Shown: positions 7,744 to 17,009 of the stretch, piece by piece | Layout: every line of letters starts with the position of its first letter | Position numbering within the stretch: the stretch's first letter is position 1 | NCBI GenBank assembly: GCA_018241685.1 | Contig: JAFEDJ010000025.1 | Coordinates: 43,625 to 107,624 of the forward strand | Direction: 5' to 3' | DNA from: Pseudomonadota bacterium | GTDB taxonomy: Bacteria > Pseudomonadota > Gammaproteobacteria > Burkholderiales > Rhodocyclaceae | DNA length: 64,000 bases | The notes under the pieces: generated by a model | Seen by the model: only the letters and a program-made list of their open reading frames with translations | Databases searched by the model: none | What the model was told of the DNA's origin: nothing | Made by a program: the position numbers and the translations under genes

Positions 7744-9429
7744 TCAGACGCTGAACTGCTCGACCGAGGCCTTGAGCTGCCGGGCCAGGCTGGCCAGATC
7801 CCCGGCGGCAGCCGACACGTCGCGCACGATGCCCGAGGTTTCCTCGGACATCTCCACGGTGCGCTGAACGTTGCCCGCAATCAGGTTGCTCGTCGCACTC
7901 TGCTCGTGCAACGCGGTCGAGATTTCCGCCACCGACGCCAGCACCTGCTCGATGCTGCCCTGGATCTGTCCCATCGCCGTATCGGCCTGCCCGGCCATCT
8001 GGACGCCTTCCTCGACACTGGCGAGACCACCGTTCATGCCTTCGACGGCGGCCTGGGTGTCGCTCCAGATGCGCTCGATCATCCCGGCGATTTCCTGAGT
8101 GGACAGCGCCGTCCGCTCGGACAGCTTGCGCACCTCGTCGGCCACCACCGCAAAGCCGCGCCCGTGTTCCCCGGCACGGGCGGCCTCGATGGCGGCATTC
8201 AGCGCGAGCAGATTGGTCTGGTCGGCAATCTCCTTGATGACGCTGACGATGCGCGAGATCTGGTTGGAGCTTTCGCCGAGGGACATCACGCACTCCGACG
8301 AACGCGTCACCGACCCGGAGATTTTCTGCATCTCGCCGACCATCTCCTGCACGGCCCGGGTCCCGCTACGGGCCAGGGCCCCCGTCTCCGACGCATGGAG
8401 GTCCACCTCCGACGCATTGTCGGCGATGTTGCCGATGCAGGCGGTGAGTTGCTCGACCGATGCCGCCGAAGCGGCCGAGGCGTCGTTCTGGCGTTCCGTC
8501 GCCTGCAGCATCGCGCTCGACGAGGCGGACAGCCGCTGGGCCGAGGTGGCGAGTTCGGCAGCACTGCGGACGATGCGCCCGACGATCTCCCGCAGCCCAG
8601 CCTGCATCTGCCGGGTTGCGAAGAGGAGGCTGGAATCATCCCCCGGCCGTGTGACGATCTCTTCCGACAGCTTGCCCTGGGCGATGTGCCGCACAACGTC
8701 GATGACGTAGCGCGGTTCGCCACCCAGTTGCCGGAGCAGGCGGCTGACGATCAGCCCGATGAGCAGGAACAGCACGAGTTGCAACAGCGCCTGGCCGATC
8801 CACAGGCCGCGGTTGAGGGCCCGCAGGGCCGCCATGTCGCTTTCGATATCGATGGTCACGCTGGCGCCGCCCAGCACGAAGCCCTCTTCCACGCCATGGC
8901 ACTTGAGGCATTCGATACTGCGGAAATTCTTCATCGCCACATAGGGAACGACGACGCGCAGCTGACTGCCCCCAGACGACGGGTGGAAAAGACGGATTTC
9001 CTCCTTGCCGGATTGCAGGATCCGCTGGTCCAGTTCGTCCACCGGCAACTCCTGCGGTAGCGCCGGCGGAAACTCCTCGTCCAGTTGCTTGGCACGGAAG
9101 ACACGCAGCTCGCGGATGAACTCGGACTTGCCAATCTTTTCGACGTAAAGCGCGCGGCTCTTCTGATCACTGATGACCTCGCCGTCGCCGGCCTTGGTGA
9201 TCATCAGCGTATTGAGGCCGTTGATGGCGCCATCGGCAACCATCCGCGCCCGGTCGGTAGCAGCTGCCAGGGTCTGCCGCTCGAGATGCTGCATGAGCCA
9301 CAACTGCATCAGGACGAAAACCAGCACCAGCGCCCCCTGGATCAGAAGCTGCAGCCTGGCCCGGAGCCCGAGTCGCGGCCACCACGATGAAAGCCAATCC
9401 AAAATGTCTCCCTGCAGGGCATTGCCCAT
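7744..9429 (-). CDS. Methyl-accepting chemotaxis protein with periplasmic c-type haem motif
   Basis: 561 aa. Membrane helices at about 25-50 and 208-232 bracket a periplasmic sensor of ~155 residues. This sensor contains CLKCH at 174-178, a covalent haem attachment motif, in a domain resembling the Tll0287-like/DUF3365 family. A HAMP segment (beginning LGGEP) and a methyl-accepting domain follow, with the conserved tip [20 protein letters not shown]. No C-terminal NWETF-type pentapeptide. Likely senses redox state, oxygen or NO and signals to CheA; the ligand is inferred. Single gene, divergent from the tRNA region. Confidence 0.9.
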   Translation of the reverse strand: MGNALQGDILDWLSSWWPRLGLRARLQLLIQGALVLVFVLMQLWLMQHLERQTLAAATDRARMVADGAINGLNTLMITKAGDGEVISDQKSRALYVEKIGKSEFIRELRVFRAKQLDEEFPPALPQELPVDELDQRILQSGKEEIRLFHPSSGGSQLRVVVPYVAMKNFRSIECLKCHGVEEGFVLGGASVTIDIESDMAALRALNRGLWIGQALLQLVLFLLIGLIVSRLLRQLGGEPRYVIDVVRHIAQGKLSEEIVTRPGDDSSLLFATRQMQAGLREIVGRIVRSAAELATSAQRLSASSSAMLQATERQNDASAASAASVEQLTACIGNIADNASEVDLHASETGALARSGTRAVQEMVGEMQKISGSVTRSSECVMSLGESSNQISRIVSVIKEIADQTNLLALNAAIEAARAGEHGRGFAVVADEVRKLSERTALSTQEIAGMIERIWSDTQAAVEGMNGGLASVEEGVQMAGQADTAMGQIQGSIEQVLASVAEISTALHEQSATSNLIAGNVQRTVEMSEETSGIVRDVSAAAGDLASLARQLKASVEQFSV

Positions 9430-9503
9430 ATTGTCGATAAGGGAATTAGATCATATGGCATCCATCACAGCCATTTGCAGGCATTCATCCACAGGACGGA
9501 CAA

Positions 9504-9535
9504 AGTAAAGACGCCCCAAAAGGGGCGTCTTTACT
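9504..9535 (-). terminator. Intrinsic terminator of tRNA-Ser
   Basis: Perfect 14-bp inverted repeat (AGTAAAGACGCCCC) around an AAAA/TTTT loop, lying eight bases beyond the tRNA 3' end. Confidence 0.85.
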
Positions 9536-9542
9536 GGGTATC

Positions 9543-9630
9543 TGGCGGAAGCGGTGAGATTCGAACTCACGATGGGTTTCCCCACGCCGGTTTTCAAGAC
9601 CGGTGCATTCAACCACTCTGCCACGCTTCC
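9543..9630 (-). tRNA. tRNA-Ser(TGA)
   Basis: 88 nt. Acceptor stem GGAAGCG/CGCTTCC, discriminator G and genome-encoded CCA (complement at 9543-9545). Anticodon loop CTTGAAA (complement 9592-9598) gives anticodon TGA. The T arm contains GTTCGAATC, and the extra arm GTGGGGAAACCCA is long as expected for class II serine tRNAs. Confidence 0.97.
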
Positions 9631-9662
9631 AATGCATTGCCTTGCGCATATGCAGGGCGCGC

Positions 9663-9690
9663 ATTCTAACATGTACGCCCGTTTCGCCAA
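9663..9690 (-). promoter_or_regulatory. Sigma-70 promoter of tRNA-Ser
   Basis: TTGGCG (complement of 9685-9690), a 16-base spacer and TAGAAT (complement of 9663-9668), followed by a GC-rich discriminator (GCGCGCC) of the kind found at stringently controlled stable-RNA promoters. Confidence 0.7.
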
Positions 9691-9785
9691 GCCGCATGAA
9701 ATCGGGCTGCGGTTGAAACTTCCTGGAGCCTTCGCTACTCTCAGTCCGTGCAGGCCATCCTGCTAATGTCATTCGGAGGTTTTAC

Positions 9786-10472
9786 ATGCAACTCGACACT
9801 TACGGTCAGCAAACGCAGGTTTTGTCGCAAGGCGCCAACCGCGTGCTGCGCAACACCTATCTGCTGCTCGCACTTTCCATGGTGCCGACCGTTGCCGGTG
9901 CGCTGATCGGCGTACAAATGCAGTTCTCGTTCCTGGCGGGCAGCCCGCTGATGAGCTTCCTGCTCTTCATGGGCGTCTCCTTCGCATTCTTCTACGGGAT
10001 CGAGAAAAACAAGAACAGCGGCGTCGGCGTGGCCCTTCTGCTGGCCTTCACCTTCTTCATGGGTCTGATGCTGTCGCGCATCCTGCAGGTGGCGCTCGGC
10101 TTCTCCAACGGTGGCTCGATGATCGCGCTGGCCGGTGGTGGCACCGCGGCCATCTTCGCGACGATGGCGGGCATCGCCAGCGTCTCCAAGCGCGATTTCA
10201 GCAGCATGGGCAAGTTCCTGACCGTCGGCCTGGTGGTCGTGCTGATCGCCATGGTGGCCAACATCTTCCTGCAGATGCCGGTGCTGCACCTGGTCATCTC
10301 GGCGGTCGTGGTGCTGCTGTTCTCGGCTTACATCCTGTACGACATCAGCGCCATCGTGCAGGGCGGCGAGACCAACTACGTGACGGCCACGCTGGCGGTG
10401 TACCTGGACATCTACAACGTGTTCGTCAGCCTTCTGAACCTGATCATGTCCTTCACCGGCGAACGCGACTAA
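9786..10472 (+). CDS. yccA: Bax inhibitor-1 family membrane protein (YccA-like)
   Basis: 228 aa with seven hydrophobic segments, the standard length and topology of BI-1/YccA proteins. The C-terminal half contains SAYILYDISAIVQGGETNYVTATLAVYLDIYNVF-type sequence, where conserved acidic residues of the family sit. YccA in Escherichia coli interacts with the FtsH protease; other members conduct calcium or protons. A good ribosome site (GGAGG) precedes the ATG. Single-gene unit closed by a strong terminator. Confidence 0.92.
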   Translation: MQLDTYGQQTQVLSQGANRVLRNTYLLLALSMVPTVAGALIGVQMQFSFLAGSPLMSFLLFMGVSFAFFYGIEKNKNSGVGVALLLAFTFFMGLMLSRILQVALGFSNGGSMIALAGGGTAAIFATMAGIASVSKRDFSSMGKFLTVGLVVVLIAMVANIFLQMPVLHLVISAVVVLLFSAYILYDISAIVQGGETNYVTATLAVYLDIYNVFVSLLNLIMSFTGERD

Positions 10473-10498
10473 TCGTTGCAAGCATCGCAAGAATCAGC

Positions 10499-10526
10499 AA
10501 AAACCCCCGGCTCGCCGGGGGTTTTT
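10499..10526. terminator. Bidirectional terminator between yccA and rlmD
   Basis: CCCCCGGC/GCCGGGGG stem with a two-base centre, flanked by A5 on one side and T5 on the other, so it can serve both convergent genes. Confidence 0.9.
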
Positions 10527-10549
10527 GTTTGCAGCCTCGTCCTGAACGC

Positions 10550-11848
10550 TCAGTCCCGCTCGAACAACGCGATGGATTCCACGTGGGAAGTCTGCGGGAA
10601 CATGTTGGCGATGCCCGCGCCCTTCAGCCGGTAACCCTTCTCCTTGGTCAGCACGGCCGTATCGCGGGCCAGCGTGGCCGGGTTGCAAGATACATAGACG
10701 ATGCGCTTCGGCGCTTGTTCGCCGAGCGCCTTGACCACCGCGATGGCGCCTTCCCGCGGCGGGTCGATGAGCATCTTGTCCAGATGACCAAGGGCCGCCA
10801 GGCTGTCTTCGGTGGCCTCGAAGAGATTGGCGGCGTAGAACTCGCAGCGCGCCGCCAGGCCATTCGCGGCGGCGTTCTCGCCAGCTCGGCGGACCAGCGT
10901 CTCGCTGCCTTCCACACCAATCACATGGGCGCCCAGCGCAGCGATCGGCAGACTGAAGTTGCCGAGTCCGCAGAACAGGTCGGCAATACGCTCGCCGGGC
11001 TGCGGATCGAGCAGTTGCATCGAACGCCGCATCAGCACGCGGTTGATCCACATATTGACCTGGGTGAAATCGGTCGGCCGGAAAGCCATCGACACACCGA
11101 ACTCCGGCAGCGTGTAGGCCAGACCGGGGGCTTCGGCGGGATGCAGGCGGTGGGCGGAATCGGGTCCGCTGGGCTGCAACCACACCTGCACCTGCTCAGC
11201 CTCGGCAAAAGCCTTCAGGCGTGCCGTGTCGGCCTTGCTGAGCGGCACGATGTGGCGGAACACCAGCACCGTGATCCCTTCGCCGACGGCGATCTCGATC
11301 TGCGGCAGCCGGTCGGGCACGGACAGGCCCGCCACCAGCTCGCGCAGGCGCGGCACCATGTCCGACACATGCGGCGGCAGGATCGCACAGCTCTCCATCG
11401 GCGCCACATAGCTGCTGCGCCGCTCGTGGAAGCCGATCAGTACGCCGCCCTTGCTGGGCACATCGCGTACGGTGAGACGGGCGCGATAACGGTAGCCCCA
11501 ATCCGGTCCAACGATGGGCGGATACAGCACATCGGGCTTGGCGCGACCGATGTGCCACAGGGCGTTCTCCAGCACGCGTTGCTTGGCTGCCACCTGGGCA
11601 CCCGGCTCCAGGTGCTGCATGCTGCAGCCGCCACAGACGCCGAAATGCGGGCAGAGCGGTTCGACACGCTGAGAGCTGGATTTCAGGATACGGTCCGCAT
11701 CCGCCAGTTCGTAGTTAGGCTTGACCTTGTGGGATGTGAACGTCACCCGCTCGCCAGGCAGGGCACCTTCGATGAAGATCGTCTTTCCATCGAGATGGGT
11801 GACGCCGCGCCCCTCATGGTCGAGGGATTCGATGACCGCTTCGCGCAT
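10550..11848 (-). CDS. rlmD: 23S rRNA (uracil-1939-C5)-methyltransferase
   Basis: 432 aa, matching RlmD length. It has an N-terminal TRAM domain ([28 protein letters not shown]), the four-cysteine [4Fe-4S] motif around [17 protein letters not shown]-binding [13 protein letters not shown], and the catalytic [11 protein letters not shown] cysteine. It methylates U1939 of 23S rRNA. Start 11848 (MREAVIESL) is chosen for length; an in-frame ATG at 11878 would add ten residues without a clear ribosome site. Divergent from roxA. Confidence 0.94.
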   Translation of the reverse strand: MREAVIESLDHEGRGVTHLDGKTIFIEGALPGERVTFTSHKVKPNYELADADRILKSSSQRVEPLCPHFGVCGGCSMQHLEPGAQVAAKQRVLENALWHIGRAKPDVLYPPIVGPDWGYRYRARLTVRDVPSKGGVLIGFHERRSSYVAPMESCAILPPHVSDMVPRLRELVAGLSVPDRLPQIEIAVGEGITVLVFRHIVPLSKADTARLKAFAEAEQVQVWLQPSGPDSAHRLHPAEAPGLAYTLPEFGVSMAFRPTDFTQVNMWINRVLMRRSMQLLDPQPGERIADLFCGLGNFSLPIAALGAHVIGVEGSETLVRRAGENAAANGLAARCEFYAANLFEATEDSLAALGHLDKMLIDPPREGAIAVVKALGEQAPKRIVYVSCNPATLARDTAVLTKEKGYRLKGAGIANMFPQTSHVESIALFERD

Positions 11849-11914
11849 GGCCGGGAGTCCAGAAATGAAGGGCGCCATTTTAGCGGCGGGACCGGTCTTT
11901 GCAAGGCGAACGGC

Positions 11915-11920
11915 TATAAT
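11915..11920 (+). promoter_or_regulatory. Consensus -10 box of roxA, possible leaderless start
   Basis: TATAAT ends six bases before ATGATG at 11927, so transcription would begin at or next to the start codon. No convincing -35 hexamer or Shine-Dalgarno sequence is present. Confidence 0.5.
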
Positions 11921-11926
11921 CGCGCG

Positions 11927-13057
11927 ATGATGAATACACTTCTGGGCGGCCTGACGGCGGAGGAATTCCTCGCCGAATACTGGCAAAAAAAACCACTGCT
12001 GATCCGCCAGGCAGTTCCCGGCTTCACCGGCGTCGCAACCAAGGACGAACTCTTCGAACTGGCCCGCGACCCTGACGTGGAATCCCGCTACGTCACCCAC
12101 GACAACAAATCCTGGGAAGTCATCCGCGGCCCGCAGAAGGCCTCCGACCTGCGCCGCAAGAAGCACCCGTGGACGGTGCTGGTGCAGGGCCTCAACCTGT
12201 TCTGCCCGGATGGCGACGACCTGCTGCACCGTTTCGACTTCATCCCCCAGGCACGCCTGGACGACCTGATGGTCAGCTACGCGATCGATGGTGGCGGCGT
12301 CGGCCCGCACTTCGACAACTACGACGTGTTCCTGCTGCAGGGCATCGGCCAGCGCCGCTGGCTGATCAGCAACCAGGACGACCGCAGCCTCGTCGAGGAT
12401 GCGCCGCTGAAGATCCTGCAGAACTTCCAGCCCGTGCACGACTGGGTGCTGGAGTCCGGCGACATGCTCTACCTGCCGCCCCACTGGGCCCACAACGGCA
12501 TCGCCATCGGCGAATGCACGACCTATTCGATCGGCTTCCGCTCGCCGACGTCCCAGGAACTCGCCCAGCAGTTCATGGGCCACCTGCAGGAAACGATCCA
12601 GATCGACGGCATCTACGCCGACCCGGACCTGAAACTCCAGGCCCATTCGGCTGAAATCGGCGATGCGATGATCGACCGGGTGGTCGACACCCTCAAGCGC
12701 ATCACCTGGACCCGCGAGGACGTACGTGACTTCCTCGGCGCCTATCTCACCGAGCCGAAGCCCCACGTCTTCTTCGACTGCCCGGACGAACCGCTGGAGC
12801 ATGAGGAATTCACCGCTGCCTGCCTGGCCGATGGCTACCGGCTCGATGCACGCAGCCTGCTGCTGTTCTCCGACGGCCGCTTCTTCCTGAACGGCGAGCC
12901 GGTTCCCGTCGAAGAGGAAGACCTCCCGGTCCTGCAGAATCTGGCGGATCAACGTCGGCTCGATTCGGTCGTCGGCCTGTCCGAGGAAGGCCTGGCTCTG
13001 CTGTATGATTGGTACTGCTGCGGCTTTGCACATCCATCAAAATCGCTGATGGAATAA
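11927..13057 (+). CDS. roxA: Ribosomal protein uL16 3-hydroxylase (RoxA/YcfD-like, JmjC/cupin)
   Basis: 376 aa. It is a 2-oxoglutarate/Fe(II) oxygenase with iron ligands H128-x-D130 ([10 protein letters not shown]) and H189 (PPHWAHNG), in the places expected for YcfD. It hydroxylates an arginine of ribosomal protein uL16 in an oxygen-dependent way. The C-terminal ~170 residues form the dimerisation and winged-helix part of the family. Divergent from rlmD, another ribosome-modifying enzyme. Two adjacent ATGs (11927, 11930) could both serve as start. Confidence 0.9.
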   Translation: MMNTLLGGLTAEEFLAEYWQKKPLLIRQAVPGFTGVATKDELFELARDPDVESRYVTHDNKSWEVIRGPQKASDLRRKKHPWTVLVQGLNLFCPDGDDLLHRFDFIPQARLDDLMVSYAIDGGGVGPHFDNYDVFLLQGIGQRRWLISNQDDRSLVEDAPLKILQNFQPVHDWVLESGDMLYLPPHWAHNGIAIGECTTYSIGFRSPTSQELAQQFMGHLQETIQIDGIYADPDLKLQAHSAEIGDAMIDRVVDTLKRITWTREDVRDFLGAYLTEPKPHVFFDCPDEPLEHEEFTAACLADGYRLDARSLLLFSDGRFFLNGEPVPVEEEDLPVLQNLADQRRLDSVVGLSEEGLALLYDWYCCGFAHPSKSLME

Positions 13058-13072
13058 GGCGCAAGTTTGATC

Positions 13073-13194
13073 AAAGCGCTTGACAAGCGCTTGTCTCTGT
13101 TGCGGCAACGCAACAATGTCTTTATTCAAGCACTTCGTCCGTGATAGCATTCGAACCAGATCGGGTCCCCCACCTGATTGCTCCTAAATTTAGG
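13073..13194 (+). other. Palindromes and hairpins in the leader region of the small lipoprotein
   Basis: Three elements lie between roxA and the lipoprotein gene. AAGCGCTTG occurs twice, 11 bases apart (from 13074 and 13085); the second copy sits inside the perfect palindrome CAAGCGCTTG. A perfect 7-bp hairpin with a GCAA tetraloop (TGTTGCG/CGCAACA) is at 13098-13115. CCTAAATTTAGG, a perfect 12-bp palindrome, is at 13183-13194. One turn of helix between the first two copies suggests a protein-binding site; function unknown. Confidence 0.5.
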
Positions 13195-13230
13195 TTGTTG
13201 TACTTCATTTATCGATAAGGGAAATCAACA

Positions 13231-13485
13231 ATGAAACAATCTCTCCTGGTTGCTGCTCTCGTTGCACTCGCTGTTTCCGCTTGCGGCAAGAAGGAAGAGC
13301 CGAAGCCCGTTGAAGCTCCGGCCCCCGCTCCCGCTGCTGCTCCCGCTCCGGAAGCCAAGCCCGCTGAAGCCGCTCCCGCCGCTGCTCCGGCTGCTGACGC
13401 TGCCAAGCCCGCTGACGCTGCTGCTCCGGCTGCTGACGCTGCCAAGCCGGCTGACGCCGCTGCTGCTCCCGCCGAGAAGAAGTAA
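13231..13485 (+). CDS. Small Ala/Pro/Lys-rich lipoprotein
   Basis: 84 aa. A short signal peptide ends in a lipobox-like VSACGKK (Cys18), so the mature protein is a lipoprotein of about 67 residues. It is almost entirely Ala, Pro, Lys, Glu and Asp, without any folded-domain pattern. The body includes two exact 13-residue repeats (AAPAADAAKPADA). Probably an extended periplasmic linker or spacer at the outer membrane. Own leader and strong terminator make it a single-gene unit. Function unknown. Confidence 0.8.
   Translation: MKQSLLVAALVALAVSACGKKEEPKPVEAPAPAPAAAPAPEAKPAEAAPAAAPAADAAKPADAAAPAADAAKPADAAAAPAEKK
13381..13458 (+). repeat. Two tandem 39-bp repeats within the lipoprotein gene
   Basis: Copies at 13381-13419 and 13420-13458 differ at only two third-codon positions and encode the same 13 residues, so the copy number may vary by slippage. 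Confidence 0.85.
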
Positions 13486-13507
13486 TCAGGTTTTCTCCGG
13501 TAGCAAG

Positions 13508-13535
13508 AAAAGCCAACCTGCGGGTTGGCTTTTTT
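13508..13535 (+). terminator. Terminator of the lipoprotein gene
   Basis: AAAAGCCAACC/GGTTGGCTTTT stem with a TGCG loop and a T-rich tail. Confidence 0.9.
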
Positions 13536-13592
13536 GTTGCTGTTTTCCGGTCGTGTTCTGCGCAGGTATTCCGCAATCGCAGAGGCTAGGCC

Positions 13593-13624
13593 AAAAAAAT
13601 GCCGGGGCATGCCCGGCATTTTTG
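13593..13624 (-). terminator. Terminator of the dapA-bamC unit
   Basis: ATGCCGGG/CCCGGCAT stem with a five-base loop; on the minus strand it is followed by seven T residues. Confidence 0.85.
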
Positions 13625-13646
13625 TAACAGCAAGCAACAAGCAACC

Positions 13647-14828
13647 TTACTTGAGCTGGTCGAACAACAGACCCAGGATCTTGCGAGCGGAATCGGACGT
13701 GTCCGTACCGCCTTCGCGGGTCAGCACCTGCACCGATGAACCGCCGTCGCTGTTCTTCACGTAAATGCGGTACTGGTTGCCAGTCTGGATCGACTGTTTG
13801 GAATCGCTGCTGCGCCAGAAGGCCAGCTTGGACAGCAGCCCTTCGTCGCCCTTCTTCTTGACGTCGACTTCCGGATCCACATAGCGCACGTAGTAAATGC
13901 CCTGGGAGCGATCCCGGTCTTCCACAGTGAAGCCGACGCGGTCGAGAGCCAACCCCACACGCCGCCACGCACGGTCGAAGCCTTCCTGTACCTGCAGCAC
14001 GGAAGCACCACCTGACGCGCTCTGCAGCTTGGCCTTGTCGGCTACCGGCGCCGCGGCGATCTGCGCCTTGGCACGCGTCTCGTCGGCACCGAGACGGATC
14101 ATCAGACGTTGCAGGAACTCCGCTTCCAGTTCGGGATCTGCCGGACGCGGCTGCCAGATCGTGCGGTCCTTGGCTTCGTTCGGGTAGATCTCCACCATGC
14201 CGCGATGGCTGATGTAGATCTCGACCGAGCCGGACTCGTTCCCGGTTTCAAAGCGGGTACGGAACTTGTCGCGCTCGGGGGTCGAGTACAGGCCATCGAT
14301 CACCTTGCCGAGCGTACGGCGAATGATGTCGCTGTCGATCTTGGCGCGATTCTCGGCCCAGTCGGTCTCCATCACTCCGATCTCGGGGCGATCAACGTTC
14401 AACAGAAAACCGTTTTCCTGCCAGAACTCACGGACTTGCGGCCACAGCTTCTCCGCCGTACCCGGCACGACCAGCCAGCGCTGACTGCCGGAGCGTTCGA
14501 TGCGCATCTTGTCGATGGACTGGGGAGCAACGACGTTCGCGGCGGGCTTGACAGCCGTGGCGCCACCTCCGGCCTGTTGCCCGCTACGCTCCGCGTTGTA
14601 GGCGGAGAACGTGGCGGAACCCTTGGGGTTCAGATCCGGGACAGCATAGCGATCATCCGCGGCAGGCGTGGTGAGATCGGGCGGAACCTCCAGCGAAGGC
14701 AGCGTGGCGGCAGTTGCCGCACTCTTGTAATCGATTTTCTTCGATTCCAGCAAGGAACCGGAGCAACCGGCCAATGCAATCGTCGCTACGACGATTGCCG
14801 AACCGGAAGCCAGCTTTCGGCTTTGCAT
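13647..14828 (-). CDS. bamC: Outer membrane assembly lipoprotein BamC
   Basis: 393 aa. The signal peptide ends in lipobox IALAGCSGS, followed by the unstructured N-terminal segment of BamC (PSLEVPPDLT, the part that binds BamD) and two helix-grip domains. It is a subunit of the BAM complex that inserts beta-barrel proteins. The start at 14828 has GAGGG nine bases ahead; an upstream in-frame start would add 11 residues before the signal sequence. Directly downstream of dapA, an arrangement also known from E. coli (dapA-bamC). Confidence 0.93.
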   Translation of the reverse strand: MQSRKLASGSAIVVATIALAGCSGSLLESKKIDYKSAATAATLPSLEVPPDLTTPAADDRYAVPDLNPKGSATFSAYNAERSGQQAGGGATAVKPAANVVAPQSIDKMRIERSGSQRWLVVPGTAEKLWPQVREFWQENGFLLNVDRPEIGVMETDWAENRAKIDSDIIRRTLGKVIDGLYSTPERDKFRTRFETGNESGSVEIYISHRGMVEIYPNEAKDRTIWQPRPADPELEAEFLQRLMIRLGADETRAKAQIAAAPVADKAKLQSASGGASVLQVQEGFDRAWRRVGLALDRVGFTVEDRDRSQGIYYVRYVDPEVDVKKKGDEGLLSKLAFWRSSDSKQSIQTGNQYRIYVKNSDGGSSVQVLTREGGTDTSDSARKILGLLFDQLK

Positions 14829-14857
14829 GCGTAACCCTCGGGATGGGAAATACAAAC

Positions 14858-15736
14858 TCAAACTTCGATGCCGGCCTGACGCATGGCGTCACGCACGCGC
14901 TCGTGACAGCCCTCGGACAAACGCGTCAGTGGCAAGCGGATGCCGGACCCGATGAGACCCATCTGTTCGACAGCCCACTTGACCGGGATGGGGTTGGCTT
15001 CGCAGAACAGGTGGCGGTGCAGACCGACCAGCTTGGCGTTGATCTCGCGGGCCTTCACGCCATCACCGGCGGAAGCGGCGACGCACAGCTCATGCATCAG
15101 GCGCGGCGCCACGTTGGCGGTAACGGAGATGGTGCCATGACCACCCAGCAGGATGAAGGCCAGTGCGGTCATGTCGTCGCCGGTATACAGCGCGAAATCC
15201 TTGGGGGCACGGGCGATCAGGTCGCAGGCGCGGTCGATGTTGCCAGTCGCGTCCTTGATGCCGATGATGTTGGGGATTTCGGCCAGACGCAGCGCGGTGT
15301 CATTGGACATGTCCGCCACCGTGCGCCCCGGCACATTGTAGAGAATCATCGGCAGCGGGCTCGCCTCGGCGATGGCACGGAAGTGCTGGTAGAGGCCTTC
15401 CTGCGTCGGGCGATTGTAGTAAGGCACGACCGACAGGCTGGCGATCGCACCGGCTTCACGCGCGAATTCGCTCAGCTCGATGGCTTCTCGGGTGGAATTC
15501 GCGCCCGTGCCGGCGATGATGGGAATACGTCCAGCGGCATGCTCGACGGCAACGCGGATCAGTTCGCAGTGCTCCTCGACGTCCACCGTGGGCGATTCGC
15601 CGGTGGTGCCGACGACGACGATGCCATCGGTGCCTTCCTTGACGTGGAAGTCGATGAGGCTGCGAAAACGGGAAATATCCAGGCTGCCATCTTCGAGCAT
15701 CGGGGTAACGATGGCGACAATCGAACCGGTAATCAT
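14858..15736 (-). CDS. dapA: 4-hydroxy-tetrahydrodipicolinate synthase
   Basis: 292 aa, standard length. It condenses pyruvate and aspartate semialdehyde in the lysine/diaminopimelate pathway. Schiff-base Lys161 (IGIKDATGN), Tyr133 (ILYNVPGR) and Thr44-Thr45 (VVGTTGES) are all in their classical positions. First gene of a two-gene unit with bamC. Confidence 0.97.
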   Translation of the reverse strand: MITGSIVAIVTPMLEDGSLDISRFRSLIDFHVKEGTDGIVVVGTTGESPTVDVEEHCELIRVAVEHAAGRIPIIAGTGANSTREAIELSEFAREAGAIASLSVVPYYNRPTQEGLYQHFRAIAEASPLPMILYNVPGRTVADMSNDTALRLAEIPNIIGIKDATGNIDRACDLIARAPKDFALYTGDDMTALAFILLGGHGTISVTANVAPRLMHELCVAASAGDGVKAREINAKLVGLHRHLFCEANPIPVKWAVEQMGLIGSGIRLPLTRLSEGCHERVRDAMRQAGIEV

Positions 15737-15860
15737 GAGCTAGTGCTGGAGAGGGAAAGTTGGGTATTGTACCCAATCACTTCGAGAAGCATAGACGGGT
15801 GCAAACAGCCGTTACCAAAAGGCACCCACAACCGTGACGAAGTCACGCCAGCCATGAAAC

Positions 15861-15883
15861 AAAAAACCCGCCGAAGCGGGTTT
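15861..15883 (-). terminator. Terminator of the histone-deacetylase-like gene
   Basis: AAACCCGC/GCGGGTTT stem with a four-base loop; on the minus strand it runs into further T residues. Confidence 0.85.
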
Positions 15884-15905
15884 CGGGAGAGCGACAGCGA
15901 CCGGC

Positions 15906-16832
15906 TTACAGATCTGCCAGGCTCTTGACGTGGGCAACCACGCTGCGGGCCAGCGACGACAGGGAGTAGCCCCCTTCGAGCAGGGACACGATGCGGCGCC
16001 CGGCGCATTCGGCGGCCACGGTCTTGAGTTGTTCGGTGGCCCACACATAGTCGGCCTCGACCAGGCCCATGGAGCCCATGTCGTCCTCGTAATGCGCATC
16101 AAAGCCCGCCGAGATGAAGATCATCTCGGGTGCGTGGTTGCGCAAAGCCGGCATCCAGATGTTGGTAACTACTTCACGGAATACATCCCCCCGACTGCCC
16201 GCCTTCATCGGCACATTGACCATGTTCGGGGCCGGATTGTCAGCGCCGCTGTAAGGGTAGAACGGGTGCTGGAAGATGCTGACCATCAGCACCCGGGGGT
16301 CGTCCTTGAAAATGTCCTCCGTCCCGTTGCCGTGGTGCACATCGAAGTCCACGATCGCAACCCGCTTCAGGCCGTGCTCCTCGAGCGCATGCCTGGCAGC
16401 CACCGCAACGTTGTTGAAGAAGCAGAAGCCCATCGCTTTGCCGGCCTCGGCATGGTGACCGGGCGGGCGGATTGCACAGAAGGCGTTCTCTGCTTGGCCG
16501 GACAACACCAGATCGGTGGCGTAAATACCTGCACCCGCAGACCTCAACGCAGCCTTCATGGTATTGGGGCACAAGGCGGTATCCGGATCCAGGTGACGGA
16601 TGCCGTGCTCGGGCACGCTGGCGAGCAATTCCTCGACGTGCTCGCGGGGATGCGCGCGGGAAAGCTGCTCTATCGTGGCCTGCGGCGCATCGTGGAAGGC
16701 CAGGTACATGTCGAGCCCCGCTGCGATCAGACGGTCGTTGATCGCACCGAGACGCTCCGGGGATTCCGGGTGATGCTCACCCATGTTATGCAACCAGCAA
16801 TCCCGGTGCGTAATGAATGCGGTACTCGTCAT
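15906..16832 (-). CDS. Histone-deacetylase-family (acetylpolyamine/acyl) hydrolase
   Basis: 308 aa, class II HDAC-type fold. Active-site H126-H127 (RPPGHHAE), zinc ligands D164 and H166 (DFDVHHGNGT), and a later aspartate in the GFDAH segment are present. Such bacterial enzymes deacetylate polyamines, acetoin-linked proteins or other acyl-amides; the substrate cannot be told from sequence. Start 16832 is chosen because GGGGAGAG lies just upstream; an in-frame start seven codons earlier has none. Divergent from the moxR operon. Confidence 0.88.
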   Translation of the reverse strand: MTSTAFITHRDCWLHNMGEHHPESPERLGAINDRLIAAGLDMYLAFHDAPQATIEQLSRAHPREHVEELLASVPEHGIRHLDPDTALCPNTMKAALRSAGAGIYATDLVLSGQAENAFCAIRPPGHHAEAGKAMGFCFFNNVAVAARHALEEHGLKRVAIVDFDVHHGNGTEDIFKDDPRVLMVSIFQHPFYPYSGADNPAPNMVNVPMKAGSRGDVFREVVTNIWMPALRNHAPEMIFISAGFDAHYEDDMGSMGLVEADYVWATEQLKTVAAECAGRRIVSLLEGGYSLSSLARSVVAHVKSLADL

Positions 16833-17009
16833 AAACTCTCCCCTGCCTCTCACAGTGTTTTGTTATACGTCGCGAATGCTGGCACTCTCCGGCGCACGCC
16901 TTGTCCGGCGCGAACTCCACGACCTTGCGTCGGTCTGTGGAGCACGGCGCCGAGAGCGCTGTTGTGGAATCATTATCCCCTTAACTCCAGCCTGAAAAAA
17001 GCCCGCCCC

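Noticed and set aside
10529..11926. N-terminal extension of roxA opposite rlmD.
   Set aside because: It is antisense to rlmD; the true start is the ATG pair just after TATAAT.
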